Position numbers and translations under genes: made by a program
Shown: piece after piece, positions 7,190 to 15,773 of the stretch
Layout of the letters: each line of letters starts with the position of its first letter
Numbering within the stretch: position 1 is the first letter of the stretch
From: Bordetella genomosp. 1
GTDB taxonomy: Bacteria; Pseudomonadota; Gammaproteobacteria; Burkholderiales; Burkholderiaceae_B
Reading direction: 5' to 3'
Length of the DNA: 64,000 nt
NCBI RefSeq assembly: GCF_002261335.1
Contig: NZ_NEVL01000006.1
Span: 1 to 64,000, forward strand
Notes under the pieces: generated by a model
Told to the model about the DNA's origin: nothing
The model's database searches: none
What the model saw: only the letters and a program-made list of their open reading frames with translations

Positions 7190-9670
7190 TCAGAAGGTGC
7201 CGCGCAGCGTCAGGGTGGCGTTGCGCGGATCGCCGTAGAAGCTGCCCCAGCCCGGCGCACCGATGGTCTGGTAGTACTTCTTGTCGAGCAGGTTGTTCAC
7301 GTTCAGCGCGGCCGACCAGTGCTTGTTGAACTGGTAGCCGATGCGCGCGTTCCAGATGGCGTAGGAGCCCTGCGACACCCGGACATTGCGCGTGTCGGTG
7401 TAGCTGCCCGACTGGAAGTTCACGCCCCCGCCCAGCGTCCACGCCGACAGCGCGCCGGGCAACCGGTAGTCGGACCACAGGCGCAGGATGTGCTTGGGCG
7501 TCACGGTGCGGCCGAAGTTGGTGGTCGACACCTCCGTGTCGTCGAGGAACTTCAAAGTGTTGAAGGTGTAGCCCGCGAAGAGCTGCCAGCCCCGCGCGAT
7601 CTCGCCGCTGATCTCGGCGTCCACGCCCTGGCTGCGCACCTTGCCGCTCGACAGATAGCAGATGTCGCCCACGCGGCACGCGCTCACCATGTCCTGCTGC
7701 GCGCGATTCTTCTGGTCGATGCGGAACAGCGCCAGCGAGGTGTTCACCCGCCCGTCCATCAGCTCGCCCTTGATGCCCACCTCGTAGTTCTTGCCCACGA
7801 TGGGATCGAGCAGCGCGCCGGAGGCATCGAGCGCGTTCTGCGGCTCGAAGATCTCGGCATAGCTCACGTAGCCCGACCACTGCGGATCGAACGCGTAGAT
7901 CAGGCCGCCGTACGGCGTGACGACGCCGTTCTCCTTGTAGGGATCGGTATAGGGCGCACCGCCGTCACGATAGCGGCCGGTGTTTTCATACCAGCTCACG
8001 CGCGCGCCGGCCACCAGCGTGAGCGGATCGGCCAGGCTGAAGCGGCCCACGCCGTACACGCCGGTCTGCTTCATCCGCACGATGGTCGCGGCGCCGCGGT
8101 AGGCGTTCTCGCGCAGCCACGCGTCGGAGGGCTCCGGCACATGGTGATCCGGGTCGAACACGTTCATGGCCCGGTTCAGGCGCGCCGTGGAGAAGTCGTT
8201 CTTGCTGACCAGCTCGTTGACGCTGCCGCCCACGCTGAACTTGTGCTTGCGGCCCAGCGCCTCGAAAGCGCCGTCCACGTCGAGGTTCAACGCCTTGTTG
8301 TGCGTGGAGAGATCGAAGATGCCGGCGTACATCGTGGGGCCGAGCAGCGTCTGCGGATCGACGGCGCCTTCCGTGAAGGCGTACTTGGAATCGTTGGATT
8401 CCTGCGTGGACGTGGCGGTCAGGCGCAGCGACCAGTCCTGGTCGAAGCGATGCGCCAGCTCCGCGAACACGGAGGTCTGCTTGCCGTTCCAGCGGTTCCA
8501 GTCCTGCGCGAGCGAGGTCGAGCGCTTGAGCCCGATGTCGTCGCCGTTCACGTAGTGCGGCAGGCCATGGAAGAACGGCGTCGAGCGCAGCTCCTCATAG
8601 CTGATGCCGCCCGTCAGCGTGGTGTCGGGCCCGAAGTCATAGCTCAGCACGCCGTACAGCACGCCGTTGCGGCTCTTGGCGGTGTCGTAGAAATAGTCGC
8701 GATCGTTGTAGCTGACCACGCCACGGCCGCGCAGCGAGCCCGATTCGTTCAGCGGGCCCGTCGCGTCGATGTCGGCGCGGTAGTTGTTCCAGGAGCCGCC
8801 GCTGGCCATCACCTGGAGCTGGTTCTCGGCGAGCGGGCGCTTGCGCACCAGGTTCACCGCCGCGCTGGGCGAGCCCGCGCCCTGCAGCAGGCCGGTGGCG
8901 CCGCGCACGATCTCCACCCGGTCCAGGATCACGGTGGTGCTCGTGAAGCTGTTGGCCTGCGGGTAGTAGAACGCGCGGTTCACGCCGTCGAACTGGTAGC
9001 TGTCCACGCGGAACCCGCGCGAGTACACGTAGTTGCCGCCCATCGGGCTCTTGTAGAGCGTCATGCCGGTGCTGTTGGCGAGCACGTCGTCCAGCGTGTT
9101 GGCGTTCTGGTCGTCCATGCGCTGGCGCGTCACCACGGTAACCGACTGCGGGATCTCCTTCAGGGTCTGCTGGCCCTTGCCGATGGTCACGGTGCGGCTG
9201 GTGTAGCTGCCGGTGCCTTCGGTGGTGGCCTCCGACAGGCCCGTCACCATGACCGGCGCCAGCGTCGACACGCCCGACGAGGCCTGCGGCGCGCGGCGCA
9301 GGTGATAGCCCTCCCCGTTGGCATTGGCGACCGCCTCCAGGCCCGTGCCCGCCAGCAGCGCCGCCAGCCCCTGCTCGGCGGTGTAGCGCCCGGACACCCC
9401 CTGGGTCCGCACGCCGCGCGTCAGCGCGGGCGATGCCGCCACGGTGATCCGGGCCGCCACGCCAAACTGGCCCAGCGCCTCGTCCAGCGTGGTCGGTGCG
9501 ATCGCAAACGTGATGCCGCCCGCGGCGGCGGATTGCGCCCAGGACGCGGCCGGCGCGGCCAACGGCAAGGCCGCGGCGAGCGCGAGATGAACGGCAAGGC
9601 GCAGCGCGGCGGGCCGGTGGCCGTGCCGCGCGGCGAAGGCGGGAGAGAGTGAGGACTGGCGTAGTGCCAT
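7190..9670 (-). CDS. TonB-dependent siderophore receptor with STN signalling domain
   Basis: The 826-aa outer-membrane receptor is of the FpvA/FecA type. ATG 9670 is supported by AGGAA 8 nt upstream and by a signal peptide ending near SWAQS. Residues ~45-115 form a secretin/TonB N-terminal (STN) domain (LDEALGQFGV, YTAEQGLAALLAG), the part that talks to a FecR anti-sigma factor. The plug domain follows (RMDDQNANTLDDVL, RGATGLLQGAGSPSA), then a 22-strand barrel ending in LRGTF with a terminal Phe. It imports a ferric siderophore. The immediately upstream fecI-fecR pair fits cell-surface signalling: receptor occupancy releases the sigma factor, which transcribes this gene. Confidence 0.93.
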   Translation of the reverse strand: MALRQSSLSPAFAARHGHRPAALRLAVHLALAAALPLAAPAASWAQSAAAGGITFAIAPTTLDEALGQFGVAARITVAASPALTRGVRTQGVSGRYTAEQGLAALLAGTGLEAVANANGEGYHLRRAPQASSGVSTLAPVMVTGLSEATTEGTGSYTSRTVTIGKGQQTLKEIPQSVTVVTRQRMDDQNANTLDDVLANSTGMTLYKSPMGGNYVYSRGFRVDSYQFDGVNRAFYYPQANSFTSTTVILDRVEIVRGATGLLQGAGSPSAAVNLVRKRPLAENQLQVMASGGSWNNYRADIDATGPLNESGSLRGRGVVSYNDRDYFYDTAKSRNGVLYGVLSYDFGPDTTLTGGISYEELRSTPFFHGLPHYVNGDDIGLKRSTSLAQDWNRWNGKQTSVFAELAHRFDQDWSLRLTATSTQESNDSKYAFTEGAVDPQTLLGPTMYAGIFDLSTHNKALNLDVDGAFEALGRKHKFSVGGSVNELVSKNDFSTARLNRAMNVFDPDHHVPEPSDAWLRENAYRGAATIVRMKQTGVYGVGRFSLADPLTLVAGARVSWYENTGRYRDGGAPYTDPYKENGVVTPYGGLIYAFDPQWSGYVSYAEIFEPQNALDASGALLDPIVGKNYEVGIKGELMDGRVNTSLALFRIDQKNRAQQDMVSACRVGDICYLSSGKVRSQGVDAEISGEIARGWQLFAGYTFNTLKFLDDTEVSTTNFGRTVTPKHILRLWSDYRLPGALSAWTLGGGVNFQSGSYTDTRNVRVSQGSYAIWNARIGYQFNKHWSAALNVNNLLDKKYYQTIGAPGWGSFYGDPRNATLTLRGTF

Positions 9671-9824
9671 GACGGGTTCCTGGTTCGTTCGACAGAATGG
9701 CCAGGCCCCGTGCGCCTCGGGGCCTGTCTCTATGTCTAACGCGCCAGAATCGGGAATCTTCGACGGCGTTACAAATTCGTTGTGGCGGCAACCGATCCGG
9801 ACCGGGCCCGGCATCCGTGCGCCC

Positions 9825-10805
9825 TCATGCGCGGCCCACGCTCACCCAATAACGCGTGCGATAGCGCAGCCTGAGGTCCAGCACGCCGGCCAGCACCTGC
9901 AGCGCCCTGTCGGTGTCGTCGATCCGGAAGGCCCCCGTCACCTCGCGCGCTGCCACGTCGTCGTCGCAGCGCAGCAGGCCCGGGCGATAGCGCCCCAGTT
10001 CGACCAGGAAGCGGTCGAGCCGCATGCGGTTGGCCACCAGCATGCCCTCGCTCCAGGCCGGCCCCTGCCCCTCGGCGGGCGTGGCGGCCGACACCGCGGC
10101 CGCGTCGAACGAGGCCTGCTCGCCGGCATGCACCACGCGCGCCGCCTGCGTGCGCGCGGGCTCTACCCGCACCGCCCCTTCGTACACCGCGAGGTGCGTG
10201 GCGTGGCTGTCCGCCTCCATCTGCCGCACCGCGAAGCGGGTGCCCAGCGGCGTGAGCAGCCCGTTCGGCGTCATCACCCCGAACGGCCGGCCCGCCGCGT
10301 CGGCGGCCGTGGCGATCAGGATTTCGCCGCTGCGCAATTCGACGCGGCGCTGCCCCGCGTCGTAGCGCAGCGCCACCACCGAACCGGTATTCATCGTGAG
10401 CAGCGTGCCGTCGGGCAGCGTCATCTGGCGCTGCTCGCCGGTGGCCGTGCGATACACGCTGGCGCCGTCCCACAGGCCCTGGCGCGCGCCCAGCCATCCC
10501 AGCGTGCCGAGCCCCACGGCGCCGACCGCCCACTTCATCGCATTGCGGCGCGTACGCTGCTCGCAATAGCGCAGGATGGTCTGGCCCGCGGCACCGCCGG
10601 AGAGGTTCCGGCCGGTGGCGGCGCCCACGTCCTGGCTGATGCCCTGCAGCCGCTGCCACGCGAGCTCGTGCCGCGCGTCGGCCTCGCGCCAGCGCGCACA
10701 GGCCGCCTGCGTGGCCGCGTCGGGCGCATCGCCGGTGCGCATCATCCATTGGGCGGCCTGCGCGATGATGTCGGGATGCAGCCGCTCGCTGTGCAGGGCG
10801 CTCAT
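9825..10805 (-). CDS. FecR-type anti-sigma factor / regulator
   Basis: This 326-aa inner-membrane regulator has a DUF4880-like N-terminal cytosolic domain (residues ~10-60, with QAAQWMMR and ARWREADARHELAWQR), one membrane helix at ~92-112 (WAVGAVGLGTLGWLG), a FecR beta domain at ~120-215 (LPDGTLLTMNTGS, TPLGTRFAVR) and a C-terminal DUF4974-like domain that contacts the receptor STN domain. The start at 10805 overlaps the upstream sigma-factor stop by 4 bp (ATGA), so the two are co-transcribed and translationally coupled. It holds or activates the ECF sigma factor according to receptor state. Confidence 0.92.
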   Translation of the reverse strand: MSALHSERLHPDIIAQAAQWMMRTGDAPDAATQAACARWREADARHELAWQRLQGISQDVGAATGRNLSGGAAGQTILRYCEQRTRRNAMKWAVGAVGLGTLGWLGARQGLWDGASVYRTATGEQRQMTLPDGTLLTMNTGSVVALRYDAGQRRVELRSGEILIATAADAAGRPFGVMTPNGLLTPLGTRFAVRQMEADSHATHLAVYEGAVRVEPARTQAARVVHAGEQASFDAAAVSAATPAEGQGPAWSEGMLVANRMRLDRFLVELGRYRPGLLRCDDDVAAREVTGAFRIDDTDRALQVLAGVLDLRLRYRTRYWVSVGRA

Positions 10806-11314
10806 GCGTACAGCACCGCGTAGCAATGCTGCCAGGCCTTCACGATGTCGCGCTGCACCGCCGCCACCGACACGCCCAGGCGCTCGGCCACCGCCAGATA
10901 CGGCAGCCCTTCCACCTGCGCCAGCACGAACACCTGCCGCACGCGCGGCGGCAACTGCTCCATCATGCGGCACACCGCGTCCAGCGCCTCGACCACCAGC
11001 GCATGCGTCTCGGGCCCCGGCTCGACCTCTTCGGCACGCGCCGCCAGCGTCTCGAGGTAGGCCTGCTCGATCGCGCGGCGGCGGGATTGATCGATCAACA
11101 GCCGCTTGGCCACCGTCGTCAGGAAACCGCGCGGCTCCGCGAACGCCGCGCGCGACTCGCTGCGCATCACGCGCTCGAACGTGTCGTGCGCCAGATCCGC
11201 CGCGTTCTCGCTATTGCCGCTCAGCCGGCGGCGCAACATCTGCACGAGCCAGCCGTGATGCTCTCGATACAGGCTGACGAACTCGTCAGAGGACGCAAAG
11301 TCGACAGGGCGCAC
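10802..11314 (-). CDS. ECF sigma factor, FecI type
   Basis: The 170-aa sigma factor has region 2 (YREHHGWLVQMLRRRL, DLAHDTFERVM, FLTTVAKRLLIDQSRR) and region 4 (LPPRVRQVFVLAQVEGLPYLAVAERLGVS recognition helices; quoted parts are within 20 residues each when split). It starts at GTG 11314 with GGAA about 7 nt upstream; no in-frame ATG exists before region 2. It heads the fecI-fecR-receptor unit and should direct RNA polymerase to the receptor promoter in the 9671-9824 gap. A Fur-like site lies just upstream, so iron repression of this gene is likely. Confidence 0.93.
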   Translation of the reverse strand: MRPVDFASSDEFVSLYREHHGWLVQMLRRRLSGNSENAADLAHDTFERVMRSESRAAFAEPRGFLTTVAKRLLIDQSRRRAIEQAYLETLAARAEEVEPGPETHALVVEALDAVCRMMEQLPPRVRQVFVLAQVEGLPYLAVAERLGVSVAAVQRDIVKAWQHCYAVLYA

Positions 11315-11332
11315 GGGACTTTCCGATCAAAC

Positions 11333-11356
11333 GGTAATGGGAATGATTTCTAATTG
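11333..11356. promoter_or_regulatory. Candidate Fur box before the fecI-type gene
   Basis: The AT-rich stretch GGTAATGGGAATGATTTC followed by TAATTG sits about 20-40 nt upstream of the GTG start of the sigma-factor gene. It contains NAT-triplet periodicity (AAT, AAT, GATT, AAT) like the GATAAT hexamers of Fur boxes, in a GC-rich genome where such a stretch is rare. The match is imperfect, so the call rests partly on the iron-related context. Confidence 0.45.
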
Positions 11357-11411
11357 TAGACGATCATTCCGTGCGAGGGCGCCGTGCCGCCCGCCGCCGG
11401 CACGCCAGCGC

Positions 11412-12050
11412 TCAAGCGCCCAGCCGCTGTACCCAGGCCAGCAGCCAGCTGCGTACCATGGGTTGCGTCAGCAACACGCAGGCCGCCACGTTCAGCAGCG
11501 CCGTGAGCCAATACACGGCCAGGAACGACGGCTTGGACGACTTGTGGCGCAGCATCTGCTGCGCCACCAACGCGCCCGGCCACCCGCCGGCCAGCGCCAG
11601 CATGTGCAGCGTGCTCTCGGGAATCCGCCGCACCCCGGCGCGCGCCGACGACTTGTCCGCGGCGTACACCACGAACGCCAGCACGCTCATCCCCGCATAC
11701 ACCAGCCCTAGCCAGAGCGGCAGCGCCCCGAACGCGATCGCCGCGACCAGCCCCGCCACGACCAGCCCGAGAAACAGCGCCGTTTTCGCACCCAGCCCGT
11801 GCACCACCCGTCCGCGCGCCGGTGCCGGCGCGCCCTGCGCCGCATCCAGCAGACGCACCTGCCGCGCCCGGGGCCGACCGTCCTTGCCGGCCTCGACGAA
11901 GAACCGCACCCGCTGCGCCAGGTCCGGTCGCCCCGACTCGAAGGCGGAGATATGCACGAACACCCCCTCGCCCCCATCGTCCGGCGCGATGAAGCCGAAG
12001 CCACGCGCATCATCCCAACGCCGGATCCGGCCTTCTTTGAGGCCTTTCAT
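11412..12050 (-). CDS. Cold-shock domain / DUF1294 membrane protein
   Basis: The 212-aa protein joins an N-terminal cold-shock domain (residues ~5-65; RNP1 GFGFI and RNP2 VFVHI both intact) to a C-terminal DUF1294 membrane domain (~100-205) with hydrophobic segments and the conserved DKSSARAGVRRIPE and LAGGWPGAL motifs. The cold-shock part should bind single-stranded nucleic acid at the cytosolic face. This fusion is known in proteobacteria, but its role is not established. It stands alone between the fec unit and a Bug protein gene. Confidence 0.88.
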   Translation of the reverse strand: MKGLKEGRIRRWDDARGFGFIAPDDGGEGVFVHISAFESGRPDLAQRVRFFVEAGKDGRPRARQVRLLDAAQGAPAPARGRVVHGLGAKTALFLGLVVAGLVAAIAFGALPLWLGLVYAGMSVLAFVVYAADKSSARAGVRRIPESTLHMLALAGGWPGALVAQQMLRHKSSKPSFLAVYWLTALLNVAACVLLTQPMVRSWLLAWVQRLGA

Positions 12051-12300
12051 AGGGGAAGACTCGGGTCGGATGGATTCATGGGTGTTCGTGTCGGCAACGA
12101 TGGCATCGTGGAAAGCCCGGCCACCTCGGCGCCAGAGGTCGACCCGTGCTTCCCGTTGATCGGGTCCTGCAGTGTGCCATCAATGCCAGCCCGGGTCGAA
12201 AGCCAAGGCCGCCGACCGCTGCCGACGCGTGCTGCAGAAAAAGGCCATCGTGCAGGCTGCGGGCTGAGCCCGCGCACGCCCGAGCTCGGCGCTGTCCGCC

Positions 12301-13266
12301 CTACTCGCGCGTGCGCGCCTTCGCGCTCGCCTCGAACGCATCGGCCAGGCGCAGCTGCTCGCGCTTGTAATCGTCCAGCGTGCCGTCGTAGCCGTCCAGG
12401 AAGAGATCCCGCCGCGCCCTGTCCATCGCTTCGGATGAGGCGGCCTGCCTGACGAAGGCGGCCAGTTGCGCGCGCACCGGTTCGGGGATCCCGGTGCGCA
12501 CGGCCACGCTGTAGCTGCTGTGGAACACCATGTCCGGCACGCCGAGCGCCGCGAAGGTCTGCACGCCGGGCAGATGGCTGGTGCTGCCCGGCCGGCCGGT
12601 ATAGGCCAGCACCTTGACGTGGGGATTGTCCTTGACGCTCTGGGTCGTGCCGAGGGTGGTGAAATAGCCGTCGATCTGGCCGCCGAGTATGGCGGTGAGG
12701 CCCTCGGCACCGCCCTTGAACGGGATCGGGCGGTAGTGCACGCCCAGCCCGGCGGCCAGTCTCGTGGCCAGCATGGAGTACGTGCCCACGCCCAGGTCGG
12801 CGATGCCGATGTCCAGTTCGCGCTTCACCCCCTTGAGATCCTCGAGCCGGTTCCAGCCGCGGTCGGCCGGGACGATGAAGGCGTAGCTGCTCTGGGCCAG
12901 CGGCGCCAGGATCTCGAAATCGGAGAATTCATAGCCTGCGCCCGGCGTGGTGAACTTGGCGCTGTAGAAGCCCTCGGCATGGACCAGCAGCGTGTAGCCG
13001 TCCGCCGGCCGGCTGTTCACCGCCGTGATGCCGATGGCCGAGCCCGCGCCGGGCCGGTTCTCCACGACCACCGGCTGTCCCATGATGGCGCCGAGCTGCT
13101 GCGCAAAGGCGCGCGAGATGGCATCGGTGGCGGCACCCGGCGGATACGGCACGACGAGCCGGACGGGTTTGGTCGGGTAGTTCGATTGCGCGGCGGCCGT
13201 CACGGACAACAACGCGCTGATGAGCGCGCCACCCAGCAGCAGGCGACGTCGAAGGGCGATGGGCAT
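12301..13266 (-). CDS. Bug-family tripartite tricarboxylate substrate-binding protein
   Basis: The 321-aa periplasmic binding protein starts at ATG 13266, where a signal peptide begins (three Arg, LLLGGALISALL, cleavage near AAA-QS). Bug hallmarks are YPTKPVRLVVPYPPGAATD, the first-domain GQPVVVENRPGAG and the ADGYTLL segment. Such proteins capture carboxylates; many in Alcaligenaceae have no linked membrane genes, as here. It is divergent from a second Bug gene at 13510, with promoters presumably in the 243-nt gap. The ligand is unknown. Confidence 0.9.
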   Translation of the reverse strand: MPIALRRRLLLGGALISALLSVTAAAQSNYPTKPVRLVVPYPPGAATDAISRAFAQQLGAIMGQPVVVENRPGAGSAIGITAVNSRPADGYTLLVHAEGFYSAKFTTPGAGYEFSDFEILAPLAQSSYAFIVPADRGWNRLEDLKGVKRELDIGIADLGVGTYSMLATRLAAGLGVHYRPIPFKGGAEGLTAILGGQIDGYFTTLGTTQSVKDNPHVKVLAYTGRPGSTSHLPGVQTFAALGVPDMVFHSSYSVAVRTGIPEPVRAQLAAFVRQAASSEAMDRARRDLFLDGYDGTLDDYKREQLRLADAFEASAKARTRE

Positions 13267-13509
13267 GGCGTTGTTCTTCTGCAGTTGTCTCCCGCCAAAG
13301 TGTATCGATCGCGCCGCCACGGGATTGCGCCAAATTCCGGAGAACTCTTCTGCAGAAAACGCAGCAGGCGGCGCGCGCCACGCGCTGCGGCCGTGTCGGC
13401 CCACTCCTTCGATTCGTGCAGTTCTGATCTGCGCAATCAGCTATAGCCAACCCGACGGCGCTTCCTAGAATTTAGAGCTTCCCATAATTCAAACATCCTG
13501 GAGACGCTC

Positions 13510-14496
13510 ATGACCCATCCCTTGCCCAAGCGACGGGCGATGCTGCTCGGCGCCATGCTCATGGGCCTGGGCATCAACGCCGTTGCCGCCCCCGACACCT
13601 GGCCCGACCGTCCCATCCGCCTCGTGGTCGCGGGCTCGTCCGGCGCGGGCGGCGACATCTTCGCAAGGCTGGTGGCGGCGCCGCTGGCAAAGGCGCTGGG
13701 CCAGCCCGTGGTCGTGGAGGCCAAGCCCGGCGCCAACGGCATGATCGCCTGCGAGACGGTGGCCAAGGCCACGCCCGACGGCTACACGCTGCTGTTCGCG
13801 CCCTCGTCCGCCATCCTGCTGAACCCGGTCGTGCTGCCCTCGCTGCCCTACGACACGGAGAAAGACCTGCTGCCCATCGCGCAGGTCGGCGCGGCCGGGA
13901 TCCTGCTGGTCGCCAATCCGAGCACCGGCTTCAAGAATCTGGCCGACATGGTCGCGTATGCCAAGGCCAATCCCGGCAAGCTCGCCTATGGTTCGTGGGG
14001 CACCGGCTCGTCCGGCAACCTGGCGATGGAAGGCATCAAGGCCCACTACGGCCTCGACATGCCGCACGTGCCCTACAAGCAGCTGGTCACCGAGAGCACC
14101 GACCTGATCGCCAACAACATCAGCGTCGGCTTCATGGACATCGCCTCGCCGATTCCGCACATGCGCGCGGGCAAGCTGGTTGCGCTGGGCCAGACCGGCT
14201 CGCGCCGCTGGCCCGCCTCGATGGACGTGCCCACGCTCGCGGAGCAAGGCTACACGTTCGAGGCCGACGGCTGGTACGGCGTGTTCGCGCCGGCAGGCAC
14301 GCCGCCCGCGATCGTCACGCGGCTGAACGCCGAGATCTACCGCGCCCAGCACGCCCCCGACGTGCGCGAAAAGATCGAAGGCCAGAACATGATCGTGCCG
14401 GCCAACATGTCAGCACAGGACTTCGCCGCATCGATCAAGCGCGATGCCGTCATCTGGCAGGGCCTGGCGAAAGTCGCCGACCTGAAGAACAAGTAG
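13510..14496 (+). CDS. Bug-family tripartite tricarboxylate substrate-binding protein
   Basis: The 328-aa protein has a signal peptide (MLLGAMLMGLGINAVAA) and the Bug signatures WPDRPIRLVVAGSSGAGGD, GQPVVVEAKPGANGM and PDGYTLLFAP. GGAG precedes the ATG. Only 3 nt separate its stop from the SDR gene start, so the two form an operon. The binding protein probably delivers, or senses, the carboxylate on which that dehydrogenase pathway acts. The ligand is unknown. Confidence 0.92.
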   Translation: MTHPLPKRRAMLLGAMLMGLGINAVAAPDTWPDRPIRLVVAGSSGAGGDIFARLVAAPLAKALGQPVVVEAKPGANGMIACETVAKATPDGYTLLFAPSSAILLNPVVLPSLPYDTEKDLLPIAQVGAAGILLVANPSTGFKNLADMVAYAKANPGKLAYGSWGTGSSGNLAMEGIKAHYGLDMPHVPYKQLVTESTDLIANNISVGFMDIASPIPHMRAGKLVALGQTGSRRWPASMDVPTLAEQGYTFEADGWYGVFAPAGTPPAIVTRLNAEIYRAQHAPDVREKIEGQNMIVPANMSAQDFAASIKRDAVIWQGLAKVADLKNK

Positions 14497-14499
14497 GCG

Positions 14500-15291
14500 A
14501 TGACCATGGAAACGGCACCCCGCTTTGCCTACGCCGCCGACGCGCTGCACGGCCGCGTGGCCGTGGTCACCGGCGCCACCGGCGGCATCGGCCTGGCCAT
14601 CTGCACGCACCTGCGCGCGATGGGCGCGACGGTGGTGCAGGCGGACCTGAACGCCGCCGACGCCGCCGCAGACTCGGCCGGCCTCCTGACTTTGCACTGC
14701 GACATCGCCGATCCCGCGTCGGTCGCGGCACTGGCCCGCGCGGTGCGGGAGCGCTACGGCCGCTGCGACGTGCTCGTCAACAACGCGGCCGTCAGCGCGG
14801 CGCCGGTGGGCCTGGAAGATTTCCCGCTCGATCTGTGGGACCGGATACTCCGCATCAATCTGCGCGGCGCGCTGCTGTGCGCCCAGGCCGTGTTTCCCTT
14901 GATGCGCGACCGGCAGGCCGGCAGCATCATCAACGTGGCCTCGATCTCCGCGCACGCCCCCACGCGGCTCGGCGCCTACGGCACCTCCAAGGCGGCGCTG
15001 CAGGCGCTCACGCGCCAGATGGCCGTCGAATGGGCGCCGCGCGGCATCCGCGCCAACTCGATCAGCCCCGGCATGATCCGCACGCCGCTCTCCGAGAAGC
15101 ACTATCACGACGACGACGTGCTGCAGAAGCGCATCGCCCACATCCCCGCGAGACGCATCGGCCTGCCCGCCGACATCGCCGGCGCCGTGGGCTTCCTGGC
15201 CAGCGACGCCTCGCAGTATCTGAACGGGCAGGACATCGTGGTCGACGGCGGCTTTCTCAAGGCATCGCTGAGCAATCTGTACGCGGGGTGA
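14500..15291 (+). CDS. SDR family oxidoreductase in operon with a Bug protein
   Basis: This 263-aa classical short-chain dehydrogenase has cofactor motif TGATGGIG (residues ~24-31), NNAA (~91-94), a catalytic Ser in VASIS and YGTSK (YxxxK, ~158-162). D at the end of the second strand (QADLN) suggests NAD. The C-terminus carries the family SPGMIRTPL and GQDIVVDGG segments. It is probably co-transcribed with the Bug gene 3 nt upstream. The substrate is probably a hydroxy acid or sugar acid, by context only. Confidence 0.9.
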   Translation: MTMETAPRFAYAADALHGRVAVVTGATGGIGLAICTHLRAMGATVVQADLNAADAAADSAGLLTLHCDIADPASVAALARAVRERYGRCDVLVNNAAVSAAPVGLEDFPLDLWDRILRINLRGALLCAQAVFPLMRDRQAGSIINVASISAHAPTRLGAYGTSKAALQALTRQMAVEWAPRGIRANSISPGMIRTPLSEKHYHDDDVLQKRIAHIPARRIGLPADIAGAVGFLASDASQYLNGQDIVVDGGFLKASLSNLYAG

Positions 15292-15375
15292 GGCGCGCGG
15301 GCTGAACCTAGCTAGGCACACCCAAGACTTCTGCGCGCGACGAGGTTTCGAAAAAGCTGTGCCGCGTCAGGGATT

Positions 15376-15717
15376 TCAGCGATATCCGTTGCCGGGCTGA
15401 GTCCCGGCGCGGCCGGTATATGGATTTTGGTTTCCCTTCGTCGACCAGTTGTTGTTCTGCGAAGCATCAGGCATAGATCGCTGATGTGGCGCCACATACG
15501 TACCGTCGCGGCGCGTATACCCGTCTACTGTCGTGCTGTTCCAGTTAGAGCCCGTGCCATAGCTTGGCATCGGGGTCCGCGGCGCAGATGGCGCCGAGTA
15601 TCCGCTTCCGCGGCTCGAAGCCGAACCGTAAGCGTTTCCCCCGTAATACTGCGCAAGCGCAGAACCGCCAAACGTCAGAGCGCAAACGGCAAAAATGAAT
15701 CGAAGCGTGTAGCGCAT
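15376..15717 (-). CDS. Small exported hypothetical protein, Gly/Ser/Asn-rich
   Basis: The 113-aa protein starts at ATG 15717, preceded by GGGAGGAAAG. It has a clear signal peptide (FIFAVCALTFGGSALA-QYY). The mature part is rich in Gly, Ser, Tyr, Asn and Pro (YYGGNAYGSAS), without globular domain character, and includes VDGYTRRDGTYV, a phrase found in small exported proteins of unknown role. Its GC content is lower than that of the flanking operons. Family unknown. Confidence 0.65.
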   Translation of the reverse strand: MRYTLRFIFAVCALTFGGSALAQYYGGNAYGSASSRGSGYSAPSAPRTPMPSYGTGSNWNSTTVDGYTRRDGTYVAPHQRSMPDASQNNNWSTKGNQNPYTGRAGTQPGNGYR

Positions 15718-15773
15718 CTTTCCTCCCAAGATTAGAACCAAGAACCCTCTTTTTCGAAAAGCGATGGGGCTCT

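Noticed and set aside
13400..13445. CTGAT-N7-ATCAG dyad before the Bug/SDR operon
   Set aside because: Short arms, no linked LysR- or similar regulator gene, and such dyads are common by chance.
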